NCBI GenBank assembly: GCA_030426085.1
Contig: JAUHYW010000004.1
Span: forward strand, 62,001 to 126,000
Direction of reading: 5' to 3'
Source: a bacterium
Lineage (GTDB): Bacteria; Myxococcota_A; Bradymonadia; UBA7976; UBA1532
Length of the DNA: 64,000 nucleotides
Shown: positions 8,113-17,073 of the stretch, in pieces
Layout: each line of letters begins with the position of its first letter
Position numbering within the stretch: the first letter of the stretch is position 1
Notes under the pieces: model-generated
What the model was told of the DNA's origin: nothing
The model's input: the letters and a program-made list of their open reading frames with translations, nothing else
Databases searched by the model: none
Position numbers and translations under genes: made by a program

Positions 8113-10356
8113 ATGAACCTGCGGGGCATCCTCTCCGGCTTCGTGCTCGCCGGCATGATCGGCGGCATCCTCGCCGGCGCGCTCGACGCGCTCGGCGCAA
8201 TGGGCGGCGCGCGTCCGGGGCTGGTGCTGGCCGGCTCGATGGGCTTCCACGTCGTCTTCGGGGCCCTGGCCGGGCTGGCGCTGGGGCTGGTCTTCCCCCT
8301 GCTGCCGGCCGATCTGACCGCCACCCGGCTGCTGCGGCGGCTGGCGACCCGGCTGCACCCCCCGCCCGAGGTGGGCCTGCACGACCGCTGCCGCACCGTG
8401 GCCACCCTGTGGCTGCTGGTCCTGCTCGGGGCCCCGGCGCTGGGGCTGTTGACGACCGGCAACCGGGTGGTGCTGTCCCGGGTGCAGTCCCCCGAGCTGG
8501 CGGCGGTGGCGGTGGCCGGGCTGGCGCTGCTGGGGCTGGCGGCGGCGGCGGCGGTCTTCGCCCCGCTGCACGCCGGGCTGGCCCGGGCTCTCGAGTTCGC
8601 CATCCGCCGCCGGCCGCAGCTCACCCCGCTGGTGCACCCCGCCGGGCACCTGGCGGCCGCGGTCGGGGTCGCGCTGCTGCTGGCCCTCGACGCGCTGGGG
8701 GACGAGGCCGAGACCCTCGCCGCGCTCGACCTGCGGCCGGTGGTCTCGGCGGCGCTGCTCTTCGGCCCGCTGGTGCTTCTGGGCGAGGTGCTCGCCGGGC
8801 CGCTGTCCGCCGTGCGCCCCCGGCGGGTGATGCTGGCGCTGACCGGCCTGCTGTTCTTCGCCGGCGCGGCGGCCGCCGCCGGGCTGCGGGCCCCCGAGGC
8901 GCGCAGCGGGCTGGTCGAGCGCACCGGCTCGGGCCGGCTGCTCGTCGCGCTGCTGCGCACCCCGTTCGACGCCGACGGCGACGGCTTCGCCCGGGCGCTG
9001 GGCGGCGGGGACTGCGACGACGACGACCCCGCGATCCACCCCGGCGCGGTCGACACCCCGGCCAACGGCATCGACGAGGACTGCTCCGGCGCCGACAGCC
9101 CGGCCCCGCCGCCGCCGCCGCCTCCGCCGCCCCCGCCCACCGAGCCGGCGGCGCTGGGGCTCACCCCGCCCTACAACGTCGTGCTGGTGACCATCGACTC
9201 GCTGCGGGCCGATCACGTCGGGGCCTACGGCTACGACCGGCTGACGACCCCCGCCCTCGACGCGCTGGCCGCCGAGAGCGTGGTCTTCGAGGCGGCCTAC
9301 AGCCCCTCGGCCAAGACCCCCACCGCCATCCCGGCGCTGATGACCGGCCGCTACCCGTCCGAGCTGTGGCGGGACGACGCCCACTTCACCACCTACGGCC
9401 CGGAGAACATCTTCCTGGCCGAGACCCTGGCCGGGGCCGGCTACCGGACCGCCGCGTTCCCCAGCCACTGGTACTTCGCGCCGCGCTACGGGCTGGGGCA
9501 GGGCTTCACCGTCTGGCAGCCCTACACCGCCGAGCGGGGCCGCATGGAGAAGCAGCCCACCGCCGAGACGGTCGTCGTCGCCGCGGTGGAGTCGCTGCAG
9601 AGCAGCCCGCCCGACCCCGACCGCCCGCTGTTCGTGTGGCTGCACCTGCTCGACCCCCACAAGGACTACATCGAGCACCTCGACATCCCCCGCTTCGGCG
9701 AGGCGCCGGTCGACCGCTACGACCACGAGATCCGGTACGTCGACACCTGGCTGGACTACCTCTTCGATACGCTCTCCCGGCGGGCGGATTGGGATCGCAC
9801 GGCGGTGATCGTCACCAGCGACCACGGCGAGGCGTTCGGCGAGCACGGCTACCGCCACCACGGCTTCGGGCTGCACGAGCACCAGCTCCGGGTGCCGCTG
9901 ATCGTGCGGGTGCCCGGCCTCGAGCCCCGGCGGGTGGCCGATCCGACGAGCCTGATCGATCTGGCCCCGACGCTGCTCGACCTCGCCGGGGTGCGCCCGG
10001 GGGCGAAGGCCCGCGAGGCGATGGGGCTGCGGGGGCGCACGCTGCTGCCGCTGCTCGGCGGCTTCGAGCGCGCGCCGGCCCCGATCTTCGCCGAGATGCC
10101 CCGGGGGCCGCACAACGCCGAGCAGCTCGCGCTGCGCAGCGGGCGGCACAAGCTGATGTTCTCCGCGGCGGGCAACCGGTGGCAGCTCTTCGACCTCGAG
10201 GCCGACCCCGGCGAGCAGGACGACCGCGCGGCCGACGATCCCGAGACCACCGCCCGGCTGCGGGAGGCCCTGAGCCGGCTGCGGGCCGGGCTCGACCGCC
10301 GCCGCCCCGCACCCCGGGCGGCCCCGATCGATGATCCCGAAGGCCAACCGGAGTAG
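8113..10356 (+). CDS. Membrane sulfatase/LtaS-like hydrolase or transferase with a MopE-like metal-binding segment
   Basis: The 747-residue protein has three parts. Residues 1 to about 265 form several membrane helices. Residues about 286-330 carry an Asp-rich segment (DADGDGF...GGDCDDDDPAIHPGA...NGIDEDCSGAD) matching the MopE-type repeat motif. A poly-proline linker leads to an alkaline-phosphatase-superfamily sulfatase domain from about 354. Metal ligands visible are D362 (VTIDSLRADH) and D570-H571 (SDHGEAFGEHG). The nucleophile position is T402 (SAKTPTA) instead of the Cys/Ser that is converted to formylglycine, so it resembles Thr-dependent LtaS/phosphoglycerol-transferase relatives more than true sulfatases. 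ATG 8113 is preferred over longer upstream readings because it starts at the first membrane helix. Confidence 0.85.
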   Translation: MNLRGILSGFVLAGMIGGILAGALDALGAMGGARPGLVLAGSMGFHVVFGALAGLALGLVFPLLPADLTATRLLRRLATRLHPPPEVGLHDRCRTVATLWLLVLLGAPALGLLTTGNRVVLSRVQSPELAAVAVAGLALLGLAAAAAVFAPLHAGLARALEFAIRRRPQLTPLVHPAGHLAAAVGVALLLALDALGDEAETLAALDLRPVVSAALLFGPLVLLGEVLAGPLSAVRPRRVMLALTGLLFFAGAAAAAGLRAPEARSGLVERTGSGRLLVALLRTPFDADGDGFARALGGGDCDDDDPAIHPGAVDTPANGIDEDCSGADSPAPPPPPPPPPPPTEPAALGLTPPYNVVLVTIDSLRADHVGAYGYDRLTTPALDALAAESVVFEAAYSPSAKTPTAIPALMTGRYPSELWRDDAHFTTYGPENIFLAETLAGAGYRTAAFPSHWYFAPRYGLGQGFTVWQPYTAERGRMEKQPTAETVVVAAVESLQSSPPDPDRPLFVWLHLLDPHKDYIEHLDIPRFGEAPVDRYDHEIRYVDTWLDYLFDTLSRRADWDRTAVIVTSDHGEAFGEHGYRHHGFGLHEHQLRVPLIVRVPGLEPRRVADPTSLIDLAPTLLDLAGVRPGAKAREAMGLRGRTLLPLLGGFERAPAPIFAEMPRGPHNAEQLALRSGRHKLMFSAAGNRWQLFDLEADPGEQDDRAADDPETTARLREALSRLRAGLDRRRPAPRAAPIDDPEGQPE

Positions 10357-10385
10357 AGTGTGGCCCGACACCAGGGAGCTGGCAG

Positions 10386-11606
10386 ATGATCAGGCGCGTA
10401 TTCGCTCTCGTGCTCGCCCTCGCCGGGCCGGCCGCGGCCCAGACCCCCGATGTGCCGGTGGACGGCGCCGGCGTCGACGCCGCAGCCGGCGCGATGGGCC
10501 GGGTGATCGTCGACGTCGCCGAGCTGAGGGCCGGGCCGGGCAAGGCCTACGTCAGCCGGGGGCGGGTCTATCAGGGGGACGAGGTCGAGATCCTCAAGGG
10601 GGCCGACATCGGCGGCTGGATGGAGGTGCTCGCCGCCGGCGGCGCCCGGGGCTGGCTGCAACGGGACGCGGTCAAGATCACGCCCGGGGCGAAGTCGACC
10701 CGCACCTCACGGGTCGACGAGCAGTTCACCTACGACGACAAAGGTCGCCGGATCGGCCCCGACGGGCGGCCCATCGGCAGCGGCGAGGGCGCCCGACGCA
10801 CCGAGACCCCCGAGGACTTCGACCTCGACAGCTTCGAGGACGGCGCGGCGGTGGTCACCCCCGGCGAGTCGACCCCGTGGGGGCTGTCGGTCAGGCTCGG
10901 CGCCGGGGCGACCCTGATCCGGCGGGGCTTCAATACCAACGCGCCGGCCGACTCGCTGCTGCGCACGCTGGAGTCCAAGCCGCTGGGCTACGGCTTCGAC
11001 CTCGAGGTCGGCTACCGCCCCATCGACTACCTCGCCGTGCGGGCCCTCTTCCGCGACGCGCGGTTCACCGAGACGAAGCTTCAGACGCCGACCTACAACG
11101 GGGGGCAGCCGTTCGGGCTGGCGGTGGACGCCCAGCAGGCCGAGCTGGATCTCGTCGGCCGGTTCCCCATCCTCGACGGCTGGGTCGGGGCCTACGCCGG
11201 GGGCCGCTTCTGGCGCCAGGGCTACCGTCAGGTGCAGCCGACGCCGCTCTTTCTGACCACCACCTGGCTCGGCCTGGGGGCCGGGGGCGCGCTCGGCTGG
11301 GCCTTCGGCCCGGTGGACGTCGCCGGCCGGGGGGGCATCGTGCTGCCGTTCGACGTCAGCCAGACGCCTCAGTCCAGCGGCGAGGCCGACCCGTTCGGCT
11401 TCGGCGCCTCGGCCGAGGTCGCGTGGTCGTTCCTGCCCCAGCTCGCCGTCGTCGGCCACTGGCACTACAGCACGCTGACCACCGACTTCACCGGCCCGGC
11501 GACCCACGTCGACGCCACCCTCGACCGGGAGGGCCCGGCCTACAGCCAGGGGCAGTCCGTCGACAGCCTGCACGGCGGCGGCCTCGGCGTGCGCTGGACC
11601 CCCTGA
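10386..11606 (+). CDS. SH3-domain outer-membrane beta-barrel-like protein
   Basis: The 406-residue exported protein has a signal peptide ending PAAAQ. A bacterial SH3-type domain (about residues 40-100; ELRAGPGKAYVSRGRV, GWLQRDAVKI) follows, then an acidic linker. The C-terminal region of about 250 residues has alternating amphipathic beta strands rich in Gly/Tyr/Phe, consistent with an outer-membrane barrel. AGGGAG precedes ATG. A TAGAGT hexamer at 10354-10359 could be a -10 element. The SH3 domain may contact peptidoglycan while the barrel sits in the outer membrane; this is inference from the architecture. Confidence 0.7.
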   Translation: MIRRVFALVLALAGPAAAQTPDVPVDGAGVDAAAGAMGRVIVDVAELRAGPGKAYVSRGRVYQGDEVEILKGADIGGWMEVLAAGGARGWLQRDAVKITPGAKSTRTSRVDEQFTYDDKGRRIGPDGRPIGSGEGARRTETPEDFDLDSFEDGAAVVTPGESTPWGLSVRLGAGATLIRRGFNTNAPADSLLRTLESKPLGYGFDLEVGYRPIDYLAVRALFRDARFTETKLQTPTYNGGQPFGLAVDAQQAELDLVGRFPILDGWVGAYAGGRFWRQGYRQVQPTPLFLTTTWLGLGAGGALGWAFGPVDVAGRGGIVLPFDVSQTPQSSGEADPFGFGASAEVAWSFLPQLAVVGHWHYSTLTTDFTGPATHVDATLDREGPAYSQGQSVDSLHGGGLGVRWTP

Positions 11607-11834
11607 GCACCGCACCCTGATCGCGGCCCCCTGATCACCGCCCCCCGATCGCGGCCCGCTCGCGGCCCGCTCCGACCGGCGTGGTCCGGGCCCCACGCCG
11701 CCGTGGGATCCGCCCCGCACCCCCGGCCCGGGGGGCGGCATGGGCGTGAAGAATTCCAGTGAGTACAGAAGAACACCCACCGGGAGGGGAAGCCGCGTCA
11801 CGGCTATGTGACCCTTACGAGCCTCTATAGCTTC
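11607..11834. other. Intergenic region with inverted repeats upstream of a sigma-54-like promoter
   Basis: The first part of a 357-base gap holds no gene. It contains CCCACG (11692-11697) facing CGTGGG (11702-11707) next to GGATCC, a G/C palindromic stretch (about 11721-11736), and GTCAC-N6-GTGAC (11797-11812). These could be binding sites for an activator or old terminators. Confidence 0.4.
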
Positions 11835-11850
11835 TGGCACGGCCCTGGCA
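11835..11850 (+). promoter_or_regulatory. Sigma-54-like promoter upstream of the secreted subtilisin
   Basis: TGGCACGGCCCTGGCA keeps GG (-24) and GC (-12) separated by exactly 10 bases and differs from the TGGCACG-N4-TTGCA consensus at one core position. It lies 114 bases before the TTG start of the protease. Confidence 0.5.
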
Positions 11851-11963
11851 CATGGGCAGCGGCAGTCGAAGTCGCCGGTGGGTGGGGAGGCCCGCCGGCG
11901 CGCCGCGCCCATCGGGCGCTCCACCCCCGGATCCATCCGCCGGACTCATCTGCCGAGGCTCGC

Positions 11964-13205
11964 TTGAAGTACGCCCCGAAGACGCCCCTGTCGCTCGCCA
12001 TCACCCTCACCTCGCTGGGGCTCGCCGCCCCCGCCGCCGCCGGGCTGCTCGATCGCCCGCAGCGGGCGATGCACATCGTGCAGCTCGACCCCGACGTCGT
12101 CGGCGGGCAGCCGGTCGGCGCGCTGTCGGCGGCCCTGCTCGGTGGCATCGGCGCCCCGGCGGCGGTGTTCGAGTACGACGCGGTCCTGCTCGGCTTCGCC
12201 GCCCCGCTCACCGACCGCGAGGCGGGGCTGCTCGCCGCGCTGCCCGCGGTTCACCACGTCGAGCGCGATCGCCCGGTGCACACCGGCGCCCGCCAGCTCG
12301 GCCCGGTCTACGGCCTCGACCGCATCGATCAGGCCGATCTGCCGCTGGACGGCGGGTATGCCTTCCCCGAATCGGCCGGCGAGGGGGTGCACGTCTACGT
12401 CATCGACACCGGCATCAACCCCGACCACGCCGAGTTCGAGGGCCGGGTCGTCGGCGGGCGCAACTTCGTGATCGACGGCCCGCTGGGCCTCGGGGGCCAT
12501 CTGCCGGTGGACGCCTTCGGGCTGCTCGGTCTCGGCGAGGCCGACCCCGAGGCGTGGGCCGACTGCAACGGGCACGGGACCCACGTCGCCGGCACCGCCG
12601 CCGGGGCGGAGTTCGGCGTGGCCAAGAAGGCCACCCTGCACGCGATCCGGGTGCTCAACTGCGGCGGCTCGGGCTCGGCCTCGGGGGTCATCGCGGGCAT
12701 GGAGTGGGTCGCCGAGAACGCCGAGTACCCGGCGGTGGTGAACATGAGCCTGGGCGGCGGGGCGTCGGACGCCGAGGACGCCGCCGTCCGCGGGCTGTAC
12801 GCGCGGGACATCCTGGCGGTGGTCGCGGCGGGCAACGACGACGGCGACGCCTGCGGCACCTCGCCCGCCCGGGCCCCCGAGGCGCTGACGGTCGGCGCCT
12901 CGGACAGCGCCGACCGGGAGTCGAGCTTCAGCAACCACGGGCCCTGCGTCGACCTCTTCGCCCCGGGCACCGACATCCGCTCGGCGGATCACGCCGACGA
13001 CAGCGGCTCGACGGTGCTCAGCGGCACCTCGATGGCCGCGCCCCACGCCGCCGGCGTCGCCGCCCTGGTGCTCGGCCTCGACCCGGGCCTCTCGGCCGGC
13101 GCGGTCGCCGGGCGCCTGATCGACGACGGCGCGGTCGGCCGGCTCGCCCTGAGCCCGACGGACGCCGGCAGCCCCGACGTGCTGCTGCAAGCCCCCGCCG
13201 AGTGA
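11964..13205 (+). CDS. Secreted subtilisin-family serine protease (S8)
   Basis: The 413-residue protease has a signal peptide, an I9-type propeptide (about residues 30-115), and a catalytic domain with the complete triad D148 (VIDTGIN), H204 ([10 protein letters not shown]) and S356 (GTSMAAPH), plus the oxyanion Asn region AAGNDDG. Size and order fit proteinase K-like subtilases. The start is TTG at 11964, because GAGG sits five bases upstream and it opens directly into the signal peptide; no in-frame ATG does so. It probably acts extracellularly as a degradative enzyme and appears to be expressed from a sigma-54-like promoter. Confidence 0.9.
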   Translation: MKYAPKTPLSLAITLTSLGLAAPAAAGLLDRPQRAMHIVQLDPDVVGGQPVGALSAALLGGIGAPAAVFEYDAVLLGFAAPLTDREAGLLAALPAVHHVERDRPVHTGARQLGPVYGLDRIDQADLPLDGGYAFPESAGEGVHVYVIDTGINPDHAEFEGRVVGGRNFVIDGPLGLGGHLPVDAFGLLGLGEADPEAWADCNGHGTHVAGTAAGAEFGVAKKATLHAIRVLNCGGSGSASGVIAGMEWVAENAEYPAVVNMSLGGGASDAEDAAVRGLYARDILAVVAAGNDDGDACGTSPARAPEALTVGASDSADRESSFSNHGPCVDLFAPGTDIRSADHADDSGSTVLSGTSMAAPHAAGVAALVLGLDPGLSAGAVAGRLIDDGAVGRLALSPTDAGSPDVLLQAPAE

Positions 13206-13223
13206 CCGCGGAGCGCCGCCGGG

Positions 13224-14855
13224 CTACTCCTTTTCGTACTGGGCCCAGTAGGGGGCGTGGTTGCCGCCGTTGGTGTTCTGCCCCGGCATCCAGAACGCGG
13301 GCGCCGAGGGGTCGCTGCCCGGCTCGGCCAGCGGGTCGACGCCGGTCACCCAGATCTGGGGCCGGGGCTCGGTGTCCTGGTCCAGCGGGTCGTTGGGCAC
13401 CACGTAGCCGTAGGGCCGCAGGCTGGTGAACGCCAGCCAGCGCCGCCCCGGGCCCTGGATCGGGGCCCACTTGGGCCACGAGTTGCCCATGAACTCGGCC
13501 ATGTTCGCGTGGTCGAGCCGCACCGGGTCGCCGCCGGCCGAGGGGATGATCCACAGGTCGAGGTTGGGGTTGATGCGCTCGCTGTCCTGCCCCCCGGGGA
13601 ACGGGTCGTCGCCCACCCCGTTGTAGGCGATCCAGCGGCCGTCGGGGCTGAACGCCGGGCGGTCCCAGCTCCGGTCGTCGGTGGCCTCGACCAGCACCGC
13701 CTCGGGCATCCACGCCCCCCGGTCGAGCCACCACCGGCCGATGCTGCCCAGCGGCACCTGCTCGGCGACCGGCACCGAGAACGCGCCGACGACCCCCACG
13801 ATGTGGTCGCCCTGCCACGACCAGTCCGGCGCGCCCGAGGCGGGGTGGCTGTCGAACGGCGGCAGATCGCCCAGGCGCTCGCCGGTCTCGGCCGAGCTGA
13901 TGACCAGCCGCCCGCCGGTGACCCCCACGAGCTGGATCCCGTCGGGCGCGAAGCTGGGGAAGACCGCGGTGTTCTCGGCCCCGCCGGGGTAGAACGGCAC
14001 GCCCGGGGCGTCGATGTTCACCGCCTCGAGGTTGCCCGCGGGGAAGCCGAACGAGCGGGTGTAGGCCATGCGGGTGCCGTCCCGGCTGACCGCGTGGCAC
14101 CCGTAGCAGAAGGCGCCGGGGTAGCGATCGGGCGTCAGGAACCGCTCCGCCTCGCGGTCGTTGACCGGCAGCCGGGCGATGCCGCCCATGCCGGTGTCGA
14201 AGTAGTACACCGCGCCCTTCAGCTCGCCCCGGTCGATGATCAGGGGCAGCGGCTCGGCGGCGCACACCGGCTGGTCGGGGCCCCGGTACTCGCGCACGGT
14301 CACCTCGAGCGCGCCGTCCTCGAGGCGGGCGGCGGCCTGCTTGAGCCGATCCCAGGGGGTGTCGGCCGGCACCAGATGATCGGCGGACGTGTACCAGCGC
14401 ACGACCTCGTCCTCGGTGCGCATGACCACCTCGAACGACCGCTCGCCCTGGGGGCGGCCCGGATCCCACTGGAAGTCGATGCCCTGGATGTTGCGGGGCA
14501 GCGCGGTGCCCGCCTGGGGGTAGATCACCGCCGGCGGGTCGACGCAGTCGCCCTCGGGGGCCGCGGCGAAGCGCTCGGGCGCGTCGGGCGGGCCGTCGAC
14601 GATCACCACCTCGCCCGCTGGCATCGGGCCCGGCCCGCCGTCGGCCGTGGGCGGCTCGGCGTCCAGCTCGGGCAGCGGATCGGCGTCGGCCCCGGGCGGC
14701 GGCTGGCTGTCGAGCGTGGTCACCATCGCGTCGACCTCGGCGTCGACGAGCAGCGCGCCGTCGGCCTCGGGGGCCGGGCCGTCGGTGGAGGCGCCGTCAT
14801 CGCAGGCGGTCGCCGTCAGCAGGATCGACAGGAGCAGGGCAGCGCGAGCGGGCAT
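13224..14855 (-). CDS. Beta-propeller (PD40/TolB-like) lipoprotein with a CxxCH haem-type motif
   Basis: The 543-residue exported protein has an N-terminal signal ending in TACDDG, giving a lipid-modifiable cysteine. An Asp/Pro/Ala-rich linker of about 70 residues and a beta-sandwich-like domain follow. About midway is a single AFCYGCHAVSRDG motif of cytochrome-c type. Propeller blades follow with recurring phrases such as PSFAPDGIQLV, PAFSPDGRWIAY and PYWAQYEK. The strong GGGGAGG before ATG 14855 supports the start. A propeller coupled to one covalent haem suggests redox sensing or electron transfer at the cell surface; that role is inference. It is convergent with the subtilisin gene, 18 bases apart. 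Confidence 0.75.
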   Translation of the reverse strand: MPARAALLLSILLTATACDDGASTDGPAPEADGALLVDAEVDAMVTTLDSQPPPGADADPLPELDAEPPTADGGPGPMPAGEVVIVDGPPDAPERFAAAPEGDCVDPPAVIYPQAGTALPRNIQGIDFQWDPGRPQGERSFEVVMRTEDEVVRWYTSADHLVPADTPWDRLKQAAARLEDGALEVTVREYRGPDQPVCAAEPLPLIIDRGELKGAVYYFDTGMGGIARLPVNDREAERFLTPDRYPGAFCYGCHAVSRDGTRMAYTRSFGFPAGNLEAVNIDAPGVPFYPGGAENTAVFPSFAPDGIQLVGVTGGRLVISSAETGERLGDLPPFDSHPASGAPDWSWQGDHIVGVVGAFSVPVAEQVPLGSIGRWWLDRGAWMPEAVLVEATDDRSWDRPAFSPDGRWIAYNGVGDDPFPGGQDSERINPNLDLWIIPSAGGDPVRLDHANMAEFMGNSWPKWAPIQGPGRRWLAFTSLRPYGYVVPNDPLDQDTEPRPQIWVTGVDPLAEPGSDPSAPAFWMPGQNTNGGNHAPYWAQYEKE

Positions 14856-14991
14856 ATGGGTCCTCCCCGGACATGACAGCGGCGGCACAGTAGCACCGGG
14901 GCCGGGGTGGATGTCAGGAGAGTGGTCGAAACGGCGGCGGGCTGCTATGCACCGACGAGCCGGCCGACAGGCCACAGACCGGAGGTGCGCC

Positions 14992-16833
14992 GTGCAGCCG
15001 ACCATCCCCGCCCGCCTGATGGCCCGCGGCGCGCGCAGCCCCGACGCCCCCGCGATCTGGTCCCGGGGGGTCGACGGCGCCTGGCACGCGCTGAGCTGGG
15101 GCGAGTACGCCGACCGGGCCCGGGCCTTCGCCGGGGCCCTGATCGCCCGGGGCATCGAGCCGGGGCAGGCGGTGGGCATCCTGTCGAACAACCGCGCCGA
15201 GTGGCTCATCGCCGCGCTGGGATCACTGGCGGCGGGCGCGGTGCCGGTGGGCATCTACCCCACGCTGCTCACCGAGCAGGTGGCCTACGTGCTGAACCAC
15301 TGCCGGGCCCGGCTGGTGGTGGTCGAGGACGGCGCGCAGTGGGCCAAGGTCGCCGAGGCCGTGGACGGCGCCCGGCTCGACGCCGGGGTGCGGGGCGCGG
15401 TGATCGAACCCGACACGCTCGAGTCCCCCGCCGACGAGCGAGTGATCGCCTTCGCCGCCCTGCTCGAAGAGGGCGCCGGGCGGGCGGGCGAGGTCGAGGC
15501 CCGCACCGCCGCGCTCGAGCCCGACGACCGGGCGACCCTCATCTACACCAGCGGCACCACCGGCACCCCCAAAGGGGTCGTGCTGACCCACCACAACCTC
15601 GCCTGGACCGCCGGCCGGGGGGCGCACATCATCGACCCCCCGCCGGGCCCCGACGACGCGATGGTCTCCTACCTGCCGCTGAGCCACATCGCCGAGCAGA
15701 TGCTCTCGGTGCACGTCGCGGTGACCTACGGCTTCCCGGTGTGGGTGTGCCCCCGGCTGGACCAGCTCCGCGAGGTGCTGCCCGCCGCCCGGCCGACGAT
15801 CTTCATGGGCGTGCCCCGGGTGTGGGAGAAGTTCCAGACCGCGCTCGAAGGCCGCCTGGGCGAGCTGACCGGGGTCAAGGCGGCGCTGGCCCGGTGGGCG
15901 ATGGGCGTCGGCGCGAAGGCCGGCCCCACGGTGATGGTTCACGGCCCGCCGGGCGGCCTGCTCGGCGCGCAGTACCGCCTCGCCGACCGCCTGTTCTTCT
16001 CGCCGCTGCGGGCGAAGCTGGGCCTCGACCGCCTGCGGGTCGCCATCACCGGCGCCGCCCCGTTGGGGTCGGACGTCGCCCGCTTCTTCCTGTCGCTGGG
16101 CATCGTGCTGCACGAGGTCTACGGCCAGTCCGAGGCCAGCGGGCCGACGTCCTTCGCCCGCAACGTGCCCGGCGCCCGCCGCTTCGGCACCGTCGGCCAG
16201 CCGGTGCCGGGGGTCGAGGTGCGCATCGCCGACGACGGCGAGGTGTGCGTGAGGGGGGGCAACGTCTTCGCCGGCTACCACGACGACCCCCAGGCCACCG
16301 CGTCGACCCTGATCGACGGCTGGCTGCACAGCGGCGACCTCGGCGCGATCGACGGCGACGGGTTCCTGACGATCACCGGCCGCAAGAAGGACCTCATCAT
16401 CACCGCCGGGGGCAAGAACGTCGGCCCGGGGGCCATCGAGTCGGCGCTCAAGGCCATCGACGGGGTGGCCCACGCGGTCGTGATCGGCGACCGCCGCAAG
16501 CACCTCGCCGCGCTGCTGACCCTGGACCCCGAGGCCGCCCCCCGCCTCGCGCCCGGGGTCACCGACCTCGCCGCCCTGGCCGAAGACCCCGCCGTCGTGG
16601 CCCACGTCCAGCGGGCGGTCGACGGGGTCAACGCCGACCAGCCGCGCTACGCGCAGATCAAGCGGTTCGCGCTGCTGCCGGTGGAGTTCTCGGCCGAGGG
16701 CGGCGAGCTGACCCCGACCCAGAAGGTCAAGCGGCGGGTGGTCGACGAGAAGTACCGGGCGGTGATCGACGGGCTGTATCCCGACGAAAAAAAGTCCGGC
16801 CAGGGTCGGTTGCCTGAAACGCCGACGGGGTAG
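14992..16833 (+). CDS. Long-chain fatty-acid-CoA ligase-like AMP-binding enzyme
   Basis: The 613-residue ANL-superfamily protein activates a carboxylate (probably a fatty acid) with ATP and joins it to CoA. Seen: the P-loop-like YTSGTTGTPKG at about 185-195, EVYGQSEASGP, and the C-terminal hinge region SGDLGAIDGDGF...TGRKKDLIITAGGKNV with the conserved lysines. Length and the missing carrier domain fit FadD15-like enzymes. The GTG start at 14992 is set by GGAGGTG four bases before it. It is transcribed divergently from the propeller lipoprotein. Confidence 0.9.
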   Translation: MQPTIPARLMARGARSPDAPAIWSRGVDGAWHALSWGEYADRARAFAGALIARGIEPGQAVGILSNNRAEWLIAALGSLAAGAVPVGIYPTLLTEQVAYVLNHCRARLVVVEDGAQWAKVAEAVDGARLDAGVRGAVIEPDTLESPADERVIAFAALLEEGAGRAGEVEARTAALEPDDRATLIYTSGTTGTPKGVVLTHHNLAWTAGRGAHIIDPPPGPDDAMVSYLPLSHIAEQMLSVHVAVTYGFPVWVCPRLDQLREVLPAARPTIFMGVPRVWEKFQTALEGRLGELTGVKAALARWAMGVGAKAGPTVMVHGPPGGLLGAQYRLADRLFFSPLRAKLGLDRLRVAITGAAPLGSDVARFFLSLGIVLHEVYGQSEASGPTSFARNVPGARRFGTVGQPVPGVEVRIADDGEVCVRGGNVFAGYHDDPQATASTLIDGWLHSGDLGAIDGDGFLTITGRKKDLIITAGGKNVGPGAIESALKAIDGVAHAVVIGDRRKHLAALLTLDPEAAPRLAPGVTDLAALAEDPAVVAHVQRAVDGVNADQPRYAQIKRFALLPVEFSAEGGELTPTQKVKRRVVDEKYRAVIDGLYPDEKKSGQGRLPETPTG

Positions 16834-16877
16834 ACGAGGGGCAGGGACCCTTCAACGACCCCCTGCGGAGATGAACG

Positions 16878-16973
16878 ATGGACAAGAATCGCATCGATCC
16901 GCTGGACGTCCTCCTCCACCTGACCGTCCTGGTCGTGGCTGGCCTCATCCTACGCGCACTGCTTGGTGGATGA
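16878..16973 (+). CDS. Small single-span membrane protein, 31 residues
   Basis: A short frame (MDKNRIDPLDVLLHLTVLVV...) encodes a charged N-terminus followed by one hydrophobic helix of about 18 residues and a short LRALLGG end. GGAG lies seven bases before the ATG. It follows the acyl-CoA ligase by 44 bases and is just ahead of a perfect hairpin. Size, ribosome-binding site and membrane helix support a real small protein; no family can be named. Confidence 0.45.
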   Translation: MDKNRIDPLDVLLHLTVLVVAGLILRALLGG

Positions 16974-16980
16974 CCTTGAG

Positions 16981-17015
16981 CTGACATTTGGCAGACACCG
17001 TCTGCCAAATGTCAG
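16981..17015. terminator. Perfect 16-bp stem hairpin with a 3-base loop between convergent genes
   Basis: CTGACATTTGGCAGAC (16981-16996), loop ACC, then its exact reverse complement (17000-17015). It sits between convergent transcription units, so it could terminate both. There is no T-run on either side, and the stem is only half G+C, unlike its surroundings, so a small mobile or REP-like hairpin is an alternative. Confidence 0.5.
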
Positions 17016-17073
17016 GAGGGAGCCCAGGCGCCTCGCTGTTGCGTCGAGTTCGTGTCAGGAGGGCCGCCCCGCC

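Noticed and set aside
16790-16800. A-run near the end of the acyl-CoA ligase gene as terminator
   Set aside because: It lies inside the coding region and has no adjacent stem on the proper side.
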